A stretch of 64,000 bases of DNA from assembly GCA_963772815.1 (NCBI GenBank), contig CAVYYV010000004.1:496001-560000 (forward strand). The letters are read 5' to 3'. This stretch comes from DATFFO01 sp963772815. Lineage in GTDB: Bacteria; Actinomycetota; Acidimicrobiia; Spongiisociales; ZC4RG35. The translations under genes were made by a program, and so were the position numbers. Below, in pieces: positions 43,432 to 50,733 of this stretch (the first letter of the stretch is position 1; each line of letters starts with the position of its first letter). The notes beneath the pieces were generated by a model. It saw nothing but the letters and a program-made list of their open reading frames with translations. It was not told where the DNA came from and did no database searches.

Positions 43432-43860
43432 ATGCACGTTAGCTTCCAACGCCTCGATCCTGAACTACCTCCGCCGTCCCGGGCCCATGAGCACGACGCC
43501 GGGTGGGACCTGAGCGCGGCCACCGCCGTCACCTTGAAACCGGGGGAGTGGGCTGCCGTGCCAACCGGGCTGGCCGTTGCGATACCTCCCGGGTACGCGG
43601 GGCTCGTCCTTCCACGAAGCGGTCACGCTCGCCGACACGGCATCGGCGTGGTCAATGGTCCCGGACTGATCGATCCTGGCTATCGGGGCGAGGTCACGGT
43701 TCTTCTCATCAATCACGGTGCGCAGGACATCAGCTTCGCCCGGGGAGAAAGGGTCGCCCAGTTGGTGATCGTGGCGGTTCCGTCCATCACCTGGGTGGAG
43801 TCTGATCGGCTCGATGAGACCGACCGGGGCGAGGGCGGATTCGGCTCCAGTGGCAGGTAG
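43432..43860 (+). CDS. dut: dUTP diphosphatase (dUTPase)
   Basis: A 142-residue trimeric dUTPase. It hydrolyses dUTP to dUMP and keeps uracil out of DNA. The five motifs are present: HDAGWDLSA, PRSGHARRHG, GLIDPGYRGEV, ERVAQLVI and RGEGGFGSSG. Motif II has His where Leu is usual (PRSGLA). The C-terminal arm (motif V) is intact. Two ATGs are possible, 43408 and 43432; the second matches the length of mycobacterial Dut (MxxxxxRLDP). It precedes the tRNA cluster. Confidence 0.92.
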   Translation: MHVSFQRLDPELPPPSRAHEHDAGWDLSAATAVTLKPGEWAAVPTGLAVAIPPGYAGLVLPRSGHARRHGIGVVNGPGLIDPGYRGEVTVLLINHGAQDISFARGERVAQLVIVAVPSITWVESDRLDETDRGEGGFGSSGR

Positions 43861-43905
43861 GGGGGCTTTGGTGGGCATCGGCCGGCGACTACACTCACTC
43901 TCCTC

Positions 43906-43981
43906 GCGGAAGTAGCTCAGTTGGCAGAGCGCAACCTTGCCAAGGTTGAGGTCGCGGGTTCGAATCCCGTCTTCCGCTCCA
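43906..43981 (+). tRNA. tRNA-Gly (GCC)
   Basis: Cloverleaf with acceptor GCGGAAG/CTTCCGC, anticodon loop TTGCCAA (anticodon GCC), T-arm GGGTTCGAATCCC, and an encoded CCA (43979-43981). First of three adjacent tRNAs. Confidence 0.96.
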
Positions 43982-43989
43982 GCGACTGC

Positions 43990-44000
43990 CCCTTCGGGGT
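43990..44000 (+). other. UUCG hairpin between tRNA-Gly and tRNA-Cys
   Basis: CCCC-TTC-GGGG with flanking partial pairing, a stable UUCG-type stem-loop in the 49-base spacer. It may guide tRNA processing or attenuate readthrough. Confidence 0.4.
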
Positions 44001-44030
44001 CGGTCGAGTTCGTCGGTAACGACGAGCGCC

Positions 44031-44104
44031 GGCGACGTGGCCGAGTGGTTAGGCGCGGGTCTGCAAAACCTGTTACCCCGGTTCAATTCCGGGCGTCGCC
44101 TCCA
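44031..44104 (+). tRNA. tRNA-Cys (GCA)
   Basis: Acceptor GGCGACG/CGTCGCC, anticodon loop CTGCAAA (anticodon GCA), T-arm CCGGTTCAATTCCGG, encoded CCA at 44102-44104. Confidence 0.95.
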
Positions 44105-44113
44105 CGACAGATT

Positions 44114-44185
44114 GGGCCCTTAGCTCAGGGGTAGAGCGCTTCCTTGACGCGGAAGAGGCCGAAGGTTCAAGTCCTTCAGGGCCCA
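44114..44185 (+). tRNA. tRNA-Val (GAC)
   Basis: Acceptor GGGCCCT/AGGGCCC, anticodon loop TTGACGC (anticodon GAC), T-arm AAGGTTCAAGTCCTT, discriminator A at 44185. CCA is not encoded, unlike its two neighbours. Confidence 0.95.
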
Positions 44186-44219
44186 CTCTCTTGAGTTTGC
44201 ATAGGGGGACGACCCCCCC

Positions 44220-44388
44220 CTAGGAGTCTGTTGGATAATGCCGTTGCTCGGATTGGCGGCCAGGCGCGCCAGCCGCAAGGCCGAGGTTTTCGCCACTCCT
44301 TGTGCCGGAATGGCGGCGCCGAGAACGCAGCGGGTGGTGATGCATGGTCGTCAAGATGGGTGACATGCACTGTTCAACGGGCTCCTAG
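44220..44388. mobile_element. 169-bp MITE-like element with terminal inverted repeats
   Basis: The left end starts CTAGGAGTCTGTTGGATAAT (44220) and the right end, read on the other strand from 44388, CTAGGAGCCCGTTGAACAGT. They match in 17 of 22 positions. CTAG at the outer edges could be part of the repeat or a duplicated target. The inside encodes no transposase. It lies 35 bases after tRNA-Val. It is probably a non-autonomous element or the remains of an insertion sequence; the family is unknown to me. Confidence 0.6.
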
Positions 44389-44796
44389 CACCCCCCGCCG
44401 CCACCATCTGACCGGTTCCGGCCTGGCGTTAGAGGTTGGGGACAGTCTCCATAGGGTCAGGATTAGACCTGTCGGTCACAGCGTTGAAGTGCTCGACCAG
44501 GGTTGGGGTCAGGGGCGACCCGCAAAACCGTGCCGAATCAAGCCCGGGCAGGGCATACATCAGTCACGGCAAGCCGCCGTGATCGCCAGCGACGCCATCG
44601 GAAGGGGCTATTGCCATCACGGGCTCCGGGGGCTGGCCGAAACGTTCTCCATGTGAACGGCCCAAGAGTCCTTATCAGGGGCTGATGGAATCCTTCCGGG
44701 CCGGTCCCCGTAGGCCGCGAGCAACTTCACGCCGGGCGCGCCATCGCCAGTGCGACGTGTATACCAGACTGTCCACGACAGCGGAAGGACGACATC
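44389..44796. other. Non-coding stretch, no supported gene
   Basis: 408 bases between the MITE-like element and the next gene. Short frames occur on both strands but lack family resemblance, start signals or codon bias. It may contain remains of mobile DNA. Confidence 0.5.
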
Positions 44797-45474
44797 ATGG
44801 CAGAGCCGATCCGAATTGCGATGGAACTGGGGCCGAAGGGCAAGAGGGTTGCCGTCTGGGCGATGGACTGGCCGGGACTCGACCGCGGCGCCAAAACAGA
44901 GGAGGCTGCCATCGAGCGTCTCCACGCCTACCTCCCGCGCTACGCCCCGGTGGCCAAGCACGCCGACCTTGAATCGGGTTTCGACGTCCAGTCCGGCCTC
45001 GATGTCGTCGAACGGTACGAGGGTCGGGGCTCGACGGACTTCTGGGGCATCTCCTTCGCATTCTCTTCCTACGACACGGTGCCGATGTCAGACGACGAAC
45101 TTGAACGTGAACTCTCCTTGCTCCAAGGGTGCTGGGCGTACTTCGACGATGTTCGTGGCCGGGTATCCACTGAACTTCAGAAGGGGCCCAGGGGCGGCGG
45201 CCGCGACCGCGACCAGATCGTGCGGCATACGGTCTTCAATGAGATGGACTGGGGTCGGAAGGTGGGCCTGCCCAAGCTGCCTGACGCTCCGGCATTCAGC
45301 GAGGAAGGCCTGGCCAAACACAGGACTGACTATCTCGCCGCCATCGGCCGGTTCCACGCGGAGGGCAAAATGGCCCGCACATGGCCGCTTCGATACCTGA
45401 TTCGGCACAGCAGCTATCACACGATGGACCACGCCTGGGAGATGGAGGACAAGGACCTGACTACCGAGGAGTAG
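44797..45474 (+). CDS. Hypothetical protein, HicB-like N-terminus with DinB-like C-terminus
   Basis: A 225-residue protein. The first 50 residues (GPKGKRVAVWAMDWPGLDRG, then EEAAIERLHAYL) resemble the HicB-type fold (partial RNase H-like). The rest resembles a DinB-like four-helix bundle with likely metal ligands in QIVRHTVFNEMDW and RYLIRHSSYHTMDHAWEMED. Similar proteins of unknown function occur in actinobacteria. GGAAGGAC lies just upstream of the ATG. No toxin gene is adjacent, so it is not a classical HicAB module. The domain reading is by eye. Confidence 0.68.
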   Translation: MAEPIRIAMELGPKGKRVAVWAMDWPGLDRGAKTEEAAIERLHAYLPRYAPVAKHADLESGFDVQSGLDVVERYEGRGSTDFWGISFAFSSYDTVPMSDDELERELSLLQGCWAYFDDVRGRVSTELQKGPRGGGRDRDQIVRHTVFNEMDWGRKVGLPKLPDAPAFSEEGLAKHRTDYLAAIGRFHAEGKMARTWPLRYLIRHSSYHTMDHAWEMEDKDLTTEE

Positions 45475-45902
45475 CTTTCCGCGCCAACCGCCCCGCGCAG
45501 GACGCAGACGCTTCTCCCCCCGCCCCTCGCCCTGGCAGAGTCGATCAGCCTCGAGGTTCGGAATCACACCTCTAATTCGTAACTCGACCGCACAATCTGA
45601 GCGGGATAAGTGCCTCGAATACGTTCACGTGGCTTGCTCGAGGCTTTTCGACGCCTGCAAAGGGAGACGTTTGGCCGGCTTGTGCATTGAACAACGACCT
45701 TTTCTCGCCCCTCAGTCGGAGGATCGCTGGAGCACCGTCTACGGCTCACGGAATAGTCACTGATTGCAACCACGTCGACACTGATTCGACTATTTGGCCG
45801 TCCAGACCGCTATCATCCAACTAATCCTGTGCGTTAGGTAGCGCGCGGTACAAGGATAATTGATACAGTGATATCTGTCCCCTCTGGATTGGAGTCCCAC
45901 CC
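45475..45902. other. Lower-GC intergenic region, no supported gene
   Basis: 428 bases with lower GC than the flanks. A 69-residue frame on the minus strand (45564-45773) is basic and lacks recognisable features, so I do not call it. GGAG about 10 bases before 45903 serves the next gene. Confidence 0.5.
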
Positions 45903-46298
45903 GTGCCCATGTCCGAAGAACACAAAGCTGCGCTCGCGCAAGGAAGACGAGAGTCCCGGGCCGTCAAGAAGTATTTGACCGCCTTGAATTCACGGCGTCC
46001 GGGCCGGCCCGTCACGCTTGACGGCTTGAAGAAGAAGATCGATTCGATCGATACCCGCCTCGAGAACGAGGAAGATCCTCTCAAGGTACTCGACCTCCGA
46101 CAGGAGCGGCTCGACGCAGAAGACTCACTCGAAGAGCTCGAATCGCGCGAGGATCTGGACGAATTGGAGAAGGGCTTCGCCGCCGTTGCCAAGTCGTACT
46201 CGGAGCGCAAGGGGATCAGTTATACGGCGTGGCGCCAGACCGGTGTGCCCGCTGCGGTTCTGAAGAAGGCAGGTATTCCGCGCACCAGGCGCGGTTGA
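45903..46298 (+). CDS. Conserved actinobacterial coiled-coil protein, unknown function
   Basis: A 131-residue charged protein. It has a basic N-terminus (SEEHKAALAQGRRESRAVKK, then RRPGRP), a coiled coil (IDSIDTRLENEEDPLKVLDL through DEL, about 45-90), and a conserved tail YSERKGISYTAWRQTGVPAAV followed by LKKAGIPR. I recall this tail as conserved in many actinobacterial hypotheticals; the RPGRP motif suggests DNA contact. GTG 45903 fits a GGAG 10 bases upstream; an ATG two codons later is also possible. Confidence 0.8.
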   Translation: MPMSEEHKAALAQGRRESRAVKKYLTALNSRRPGRPVTLDGLKKKIDSIDTRLENEEDPLKVLDLRQERLDAEDSLEELESREDLDELEKGFAAVAKSYSERKGISYTAWRQTGVPAAVLKKAGIPRTRRG

Positions 46299-46309
46299 CC
46301 CCACCGCTT

Positions 46310-46681
46310 TCAATCCCAATCGAGCTCCACGAGCCGCCGATCATCGATTCCCATATGGTGGGCCAACTCGTGCAGAAGCGTACGGCGGATTTCGGCCTCT
46401 AGCTCTTCGTCCGCCAATGCGAGTTGCAGGTGCGGTAGCCGAAAAATGGTGATCTGATCGGGCATGACTCCCCAATAGCCGCCGGCTCGATCGATCAGGG
46501 ATACACCCGAATACAACCCAAGCAACCCCACGTTGGTGGGATCCTGCTCGCTGCTCGGCTCGTCCTCGACGACCACCACCAGGTTGTCGATTGCTTCATG
46601 CACCCAGGGGGGCAAAGCGTCGAGCACCTTGCCGACAACAGTCTCGAAATCGGCCTGTGTCCTGATGGCCTTCGATTCCAT
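46310..46681 (-). CDS. Metallopeptidase family protein (DUF1025-type minimal zincin)
   Basis: A 123-residue minimal zincin. The zinc motif is LLHELAHHMGIDD (HExxH plus downstream Asp) close to the C-terminus, preceded by ITIFRLPHLQLA and a helical N-terminal half, as in the PF06262-type family. Peptidase activity is not well established for this family. It converges on the coiled-coil gene 11 bases away and diverges from tRNA-Val(CAC). Confidence 0.88.
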   Translation of the reverse strand: MESKAIRTQADFETVVGKVLDALPPWVHEAIDNLVVVVEDEPSSEQDPTNVGLLGLYSGVSLIDRAGGYWGVMPDQITIFRLPHLQLALADEELEAEIRRTLLHELAHHMGIDDRRLVELDWD

Positions 46682-46729
46682 CCAACTGATTCAAGCCGAG
46701 CCTCGACGGCGCGGTATCATCGCTGCTCC

Positions 46730-46804
46730 GGGCGCTTAGCTCAGCGGGAGAGCGCTGCCTTCACACGGCAGAGGTCACTGGTTCGATCCCAGTAGCGCCC
46801 ACCA
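46730..46804 (+). tRNA. tRNA-Val (CAC)
   Basis: Acceptor GGGCGCT/AGCGCCC, anticodon loop TTCACAC (anticodon CAC), T-arm CTGGTTCGATCCCAG, encoded CCA at 46802-46804. A second valine tRNA, 2.5 kb from tRNA-Val(GAC). Confidence 0.95.
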
Positions 46805-46828
46805 TCTCTGCACCTCGTGAATCGGGCT

Positions 46829-46853
46829 GAAACCCTTGTCTTGCAAGGGTTTC
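46829..46853 (+). terminator. Hairpin after tRNA-Val (CAC)
   Basis: GAAACCCTTG and CAAGGGTTTC form a perfect 10-bp stem around a 5-base loop, 25 bases after the tRNA. A uridine run is lacking but the stem is strong. Probably the tRNA terminator. Confidence 0.6.
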
Positions 46854-47049
46854 AAGCTTGCAGACCAAATCGGAGTGTCTCTGGGCCTGGGGGCCACCGC
46901 CAACCCACTGACATCACCGCCGCCGCTTGACAGCTACAGCCCTGGGGTGTTCGCGCAGTCTCCAGTCATGACCACGTCAGTACCCCGCAGTGAGCCCGAT
47001 CATGCATTCACTCCTACCGAATCCCAGCCGTATTGGGCGGCCCCCGCCT

Positions 47050-47343
47050 CTAGTCCGGGGACGGGGCGACGTCGTCGGCAGCGTGGGCGCCCCGTTGACC
47101 GAGCGGCTCAGACGGACCGACGGTTGAGTCGTGAGCGGTTTGGCGTTCGACCTCGGTGTTGATCTCGGCGCCGACAATGACCACAGCGGCGTTGAGGTAC
47201 AGCCAGATGAGGACGATCAAGATCGCACCCAGAGCACCGTAGGTCTCGTTGTAGGAACTGAACCGGGCGACGTAGAACCGGAAACCAACAGACACAACGA
47301 GCCAACCCACCACGGCGAAGACGGCTCCCGGTGTCACCCACTT
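47050..47343 (-). pseudogene. C-terminal fragment of a YihY/BrkB (UPF0761) membrane protein
   Basis: The frame gives KWVTPGAVFAVVGWLVVSVG and then YNETYGALGAILIVLIWLYL plus VVIVGAEINTEVE, the last two helices of YihY/BrkB proteins. Homology begins at the Lys-Trp pair, and an in-frame TGA lies immediately before (47344-47346). The normal 200 or more N-terminal residues are missing. It is therefore the truncated end of a gene, probably cut by a deletion or insertion. Confidence 0.75.
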
Positions 47344-47414
47344 TCATTCCGGGTCGTTTCGATCGGGGGCATACCGGTAGAGCGCGGCGAGGCCAGCAAG
47401 GCCGCCTGCCACGA

Positions 47415-47729
47415 TCACTTTCGGCTCGACGGTTGAGGGCCGAGTTCGGCGTCGCTGAGAAGGCCCAACAGTTTGCCGATGGTCGGTTCGCCCCCGCCAG
47501 TGTTGGGCAGTGGAAGATGTTCCTGGATGTGGTAGCGGTTCCGGCGCCCATCGCGCTCTTTGACCACATAGCCCGCCTCGGAGAGGTCGGCGACGATCGC
47601 GTAGGCGGTGCGCTCGGTCACGTCGATGGCCGACGCGATATCGCGGAGACGCGCGTCGGGGTTGCGCGCGATGAGCAGCAAGGCTCGGGCGTGGTTGGTG
47701 AGGAAGCTCCATGTAGTCGCCACTGACAC
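47415..47729 (-). CDS. Winged-helix transcriptional regulator
   Basis: A 104-residue HTH protein. The winged helix covers residues about 5-70: FLTNHARALLLIARNPDARL, then IASAIDVTERTAYAIVADLSE and GYVVKERDGRRNRYHI. It resembles small MarR/ArsR-like regulators common in actinobacteria. Starts with GTG (47729) or the GTG two codons later; TACAAT lies just upstream. A 22-bp dyad at 47736-47757 overlaps this promoter, so autoregulation is likely. It diverges from a run of small membrane-protein genes. Confidence 0.8.
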   Translation of the reverse strand: MSVATTWSFLTNHARALLLIARNPDARLRDIASAIDVTERTAYAIVADLSEAGYVVKERDGRRNRYHIQEHLPLPNTGGGEPTIGKLLGLLSDAELGPQPSSRK

Positions 47730-47735
47730 TATTGT

Positions 47736-47757
47736 AACAGGAAACTAGAGACCTGTT
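47736..47757. promoter_or_regulatory. 22-bp dyad, likely operator of the winged-helix regulator
   Basis: AACAGG (47736-47741) and CCTGTT (47752-47757) flank a central CTAG, with 3-base spacers. The perfect arms straddle the upstream part of the regulator's promoter and face the divergent cluster. Confidence 0.6.
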
Positions 47758-47893
47758 GCTAGTTCTTTGCTTCTAATGTAGTGTCACGGATAGATCGGGT
47801 TTCGGAGCATCAACAGAAAGCGAAAGCTCACCCCAATGACGAGATCAACGACCTCGTCCACCAGGAAACGGACAACCCAGTGAAGAGGTTCGT

Positions 47894-48271
47894 ATGAATA
47901 TTGAATCCAATAGGTCTGTATCGGTCGACGAGCGCGAGGAGCCGGTGCGCGCACCAGCAGCACTCGACGAAGCCGTCACCGAGCCCGTTGCATCTGCGCC
48001 GCCTGTTGCCCACGTGGGTTCGGCTCGGGCCGAGACGATCCGCACGGTTCGCACGACGAGGTTCACACCGTCGGCTGTCGTTGCGGCGGTCGTCGCCATT
48101 GCCATGTTGGTGCTGGGCGGGATCACTGTGGGCCGCGCCGGGTTTGATGGCAGTCTTGGACGGCCCGTGGTCACCGTCGCGGGCTTCACCGCGACTGCGC
48201 TACTGGGGCTGATCGTGTTCGGCTTTGGCGCCGTGTTGCTCATCGCTGCGCTCGCCAGGAGCGGCAGGTGA
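47894..48271 (+). CDS. Small membrane protein with two hydrophobic segments, unknown function
   Basis: A 125-residue protein I do not recognise: a polar, acidic first half (1-60) followed by two transmembrane helices (about 58-78 and 92-120). GAGG precedes the ATG. Its stop overlaps the GTG of the next gene (GTGA), so the two are coupled. The polar N-terminal half is probably cytoplasmic. Confidence 0.68.
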   Translation: MNIESNRSVSVDEREEPVRAPAALDEAVTEPVASAPPVAHVGSARAETIRTVRTTRFTPSAVVAAVVAIAMLVLGGITVGRAGFDGSLGRPVVTVAGFTATALLGLIVFGFGAVLLIAALARSGR

Positions 48272-48465
48272 TCTTGGTTCTAGGGATCATTGGCGGCGTC
48301 GCCAGCTTGATCGCCGTGTTCGAGCCGACCGTCGGCGGCGATTCCCTGTCGATACAACGCGGGCTCGGGCTATGGGTTGCGATCGCCATGGCTGCGATCG
48401 TCGTTTCCGCACTATTGCCCACGTGGTCGCGCGTCAACACACGTCAAACCACTGAAGTCACATAG
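48268..48465 (+). CDS. 65-residue membrane protein, unknown function
   Basis: Two hydrophobic segments (about 1-17, and LWVAIAMAAIVVSALLP) joined by a short loop. GTG at 48268 overlaps the stop of the preceding gene by four bases. No family recognised. Coupling suggests that the two products work together in the membrane. Confidence 0.58.
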   Translation: MILVLGIIGGVASLIAVFEPTVGGDSLSIQRGLGLWVAIAMAAIVVSALLPTWSRVNTRQTTEVT

Positions 48466-48514
48466 CGCCAATCGGTCGCTGGGAGACGTCAGTCAAACAT
48501 GAAAGGGAGGTGCC

Positions 48515-48601
48515 ATGAGCACCCTTGGATGGATCATCCTCATTGTCGTGCTGATCGTTGTTTTCGGCGGCGGCTTCGGCTGGATGCGGCGCCGTCGGTA
48601 G
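48515..48601 (+). CDS. 28-residue single-helix membrane peptide, copy 1
   Basis: The frame encodes MSTLGWIILIVVLIVVFGGG followed by FGWMRRRR and a stop. It has a strong ribosome site, AGGGAGG, 5-8 bases before the ATG. It is one transmembrane helix with a positively charged C-terminal tail, so the tail should face the cytoplasm. It is nearly identical to the peptide at 48663-48749, which argues that both are real despite their size. Confidence 0.7.
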   Translation: MSTLGWIILIVVLIVVFGGGFGWMRRRR

Positions 48602-48662
48602 ATCACAAGTGAATCGATCCCTCAAACAAATGAGCCGGACCTCAACGATGTAGGAAGGAAAG

Positions 48663-48749
48663 ATGAGCACTATGGGATGGATCATCCTCATTGTCGTGCT
48701 AGTCCTGGTTTTCGGCGGCGGCTTCGGCTGGAGGCGGCGCCATGGGTAA
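48663..48749 (+). CDS. 28-residue single-helix membrane peptide, copy 2
   Basis: The frame encodes MSTMGWIILIVVLVLVFGGG followed by FGWRRRHG and a stop. It has the same length, helix and Gly-rich turn as copy 1, and AGGAAGG upstream of the ATG. Most differences between the copies are conservative or silent. The start codons are 148 bases apart, a tandem duplication kept in frame. Confidence 0.7.
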   Translation: MSTMGWIILIVVLVLVFGGGFGWRRRHG

Positions 48750-48782
48750 ATCACAACCAACTCGCACTATCCGAGCGAGGCA

Positions 48783-49160
48783 ATGATGTCTGTGATCTGC
48801 GATGTCTGGATTTTCGCATCGGCCACGATCACGCTCAGCGTTGCCATCGGCGTGGTATGCCTGATCGCCGGGGTGATCTTCATGTTCCGGCGCAGAATGC
48901 TTCTCGGCGCGGTATTTCTAGTCATCGGGTTCCTCCTGGGAGGGCTCAGCATCTTCGGCGCGTTTGTCGCGAATGATGCACCATCGGGGACCCTCATGAA
49001 GCTCAAGCTAGGGAAACCAAAGTTCTGGCAATGGGCCCTGTCGATCGTTCTGGTCTACTGGGCCCTGGTGCTTCTCGGCGTCTTCACCTTTGACAGCGCC
49101 GACAAGATCCTCGCCGTCGGCGCACTGGCAACTGCCGCCCTGCTCCTCCTCGACAAATAG
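48783..49160 (+). CDS. Membrane protein with about four helices, unknown function
   Basis: A 125-residue protein with hydrophobic segments near 9-33, 40-64, 82-100 and 105-123 and a short charged loop (KLKLGKPKFW). No family recognised. GCGAGG precedes the ATG; a second ATG follows directly and could be the start. It is the last gene of the small-membrane-protein cluster. Confidence 0.65.
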   Translation: MMSVICDVWIFASATITLSVAIGVVCLIAGVIFMFRRRMLLGAVFLVIGFLLGGLSIFGAFVANDAPSGTLMKLKLGKPKFWQWALSIVLVYWALVLLGVFTFDSADKILAVGALATAALLLLDK

Positions 49161-49591
49161 CTGGGCCGCCCCACGGTGGCGGCGGCAGTTTGGCCCCATG
49201 CGACTCTGGCGGTCCTCGCCACCAACGGCTTCGACGAGTTCATGAAGGAAGAGTCGGCCCGGGCCGGGTTCGACGTGGTGGCTCGTGGTCCAACGTAGGA
49301 CGGAGCCTCTGCCCTGGTGGCCCGTCTGACAACAGACTCCGACATTGCCTATTCGGGTGTGATCTTCGAAGAGGGGCAGTGCCGCCCCACTGGATTCCCC
49401 GGCTACCAGCACCGATTGCTCAGAGTCGATTTGGACCGAGATCAATGACCTTGTCGTCGTGGTCACGACCTGTTCCTCGATTCGAACCCGCACCTAGCCC
49501 ACAGGTCGGGAGGCGATTCGACGACCACTTCAACCGGAGTGGACATGCCTACCACGGCGGGCCGCACCGTGCGCCATGGTGACGCCCCGGC
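49161..49591. other. Intergenic region with possible decayed coding sequence
   Basis: No intact gene is supported. One plus-strand frame (about 49188-49447) reads like protein, with TLAVLATNGFDEFMKEE and FDVVARGPT, then an in-frame TAG, then DGASALVARLTTDSDIAYSG. This suggests a small inactivated gene, but I recognise no family. Confidence 0.3.
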
Positions 49592-50593
49592 TTAGCCAGC
49601 TCCGCCCACCAGGGCGGCCGTATCGACCATCCGGGCTGAATAGCCCCATTCGTTGTCGTACCAGGCAACGACCTTGACCACGCTGTCTCTGAGCACCACG
49701 GTCGATTCGGCATCGACGATGGACGAGTGGGGATCGCCGATGATGTCCCTGGAGACCAGGGCCTCGTCGGTCACCCGAAGCACCCCCTTCATCCGGTCGG
49801 CCGCAGCGTCGTTCAGTGCGTCGTGGACCTCATCGACTGTGACGCTCGCATTGAGCAATGCCGTGACGTCGATCACGGAACCGTCCTCGACCGGAACCCG
49901 GAACGCCATCCCGTCCATCCGCCCCTCCAACTCAGGGATGACTCGCGCCGTAGCCTGGGTGGCACCGGTCGTGGAGGGGACGATCGACAGCGCGGCTGCT
50001 CGTCCCCGCCGCCGCTTGCGGGTCGGCTTGTCAACCAACGCCTGGCTGCTCGTGTAGGCGTGGACCGTCGACATCATCAGATGCTCGACGCCGAAAGAAT
50101 CTGACAGCACCTTGGCCACCGGAGCCAGACAGTTGGTGGTGCAGGAGGCGTTGCTGACCACAAAGTGGCGCTGTGGATCGAACGTGTCTTGATTGACCCC
50201 ATACACCAAGGTGGCATCGGCGTCGTCGGACGGAGCCGAGATGACCACCCGGGAGGCGCCGGCATCGAGATGGCCCGCGGCATCGGCCCGGCTTCGCAGC
50301 GCCCCCGTGCATTCGGCCACCACATCCACCCCCAGATCCGACCAGGGCAGACGGGTTGGGTCACGCTCAGCGGTGACGGCCACTTCCACGTCATCGACCA
50401 CGAGCCGATTCCCCGACCGGGACACCTTTCGCGGGTACCACCCGTGCACGGAGTCGTATTTGAGCAGGTACGCCAGGTCATCGGGATCAGCTAAGTCGTT
50501 GACACCGACCACCTCGAAACGATCGTCGTCGAGGAACTGCTTGAAGGAGCAGCGTCCTATGCGTCCGAATCCATTGATGGCTATGCGAATCAT
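49592..50593 (-). CDS. gap: Type I glyceraldehyde-3-phosphate dehydrogenase
   Basis: A 333-residue classical GAPDH. It oxidises glyceraldehyde-3-phosphate to 1,3-bisphosphoglycerate. NAD-binding INGFGRIGR is at 5-13; the catalytic cysteine is in SNASCTTNCLAPV and the histidine in STVHAYT; WYDNEWGY is near the end. It stands alone, not in a gap-pgk-tpi operon. Usual TGAAKA is TGATQA here. Asp in the VNDLADPDDL segment favours NAD. ATG 50593 has GAGGAG upstream; the frame extends nine codons further without a better signal. A second, unrelated GAPDH-like protein is at 27315-28373. Confidence 0.94.
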   Translation of the reverse strand: MIRIAINGFGRIGRCSFKQFLDDDRFEVVGVNDLADPDDLAYLLKYDSVHGWYPRKVSRSGNRLVVDDVEVAVTAERDPTRLPWSDLGVDVVAECTGALRSRADAAGHLDAGASRVVISAPSDDADATLVYGVNQDTFDPQRHFVVSNASCTTNCLAPVAKVLSDSFGVEHLMMSTVHAYTSSQALVDKPTRKRRRGRAAALSIVPSTTGATQATARVIPELEGRMDGMAFRVPVEDGSVIDVTALLNASVTVDEVHDALNDAAADRMKGVLRVTDEALVSRDIIGDPHSSIVDAESTVVLRDSVVKVVAWYDNEWGYSARMVDTAALVGGAG

Positions 50594-50661
50594 GACTCTC
50601 CTCGGTTGGCTCGATCCCAACCTATACCGACGGCCGCATCTCCAGGAAGGAAGAACAAGTA

Positions 50662-50697
50662 GAAGAAGGGTCCCGGCAATTGCCGGGACCCTTCTTC
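50662..50697 (-). terminator. Strong intrinsic terminator (36-bp perfect palindrome)
   Basis: Two 18-base arms meet at CAATTG without a loop. Read on the minus strand the stem is followed by the T-rich TACTTGTTCTTCC. It lies after the 50734-51150 gene and before gap on the same strand, so it isolates gap from its neighbour. Confidence 0.75.
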
Positions 50698-50733
50698 CAA
50701 GGGCCCATACTGAGCGGCCCTAGGATCACCTGG

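Noticed and set aside
44231..44656. 141-residue plus-strand frame across the MITE-like element
   Set aside because: Starts inside the repeat element, crosses its end, and shows no protein-like pattern.
45564..45773. 69-residue minus-strand frame
   Set aside because: Basic, Ser/Arg-rich, no ribosome site, in a lower-GC gap; looks random.
43906..46804. CRISPR array or integrase-flanked island
   Set aside because: No regularly spaced repeats and no integrase or cas gene; the tRNAs are intact and no duplicated tRNA end (att site) was found.
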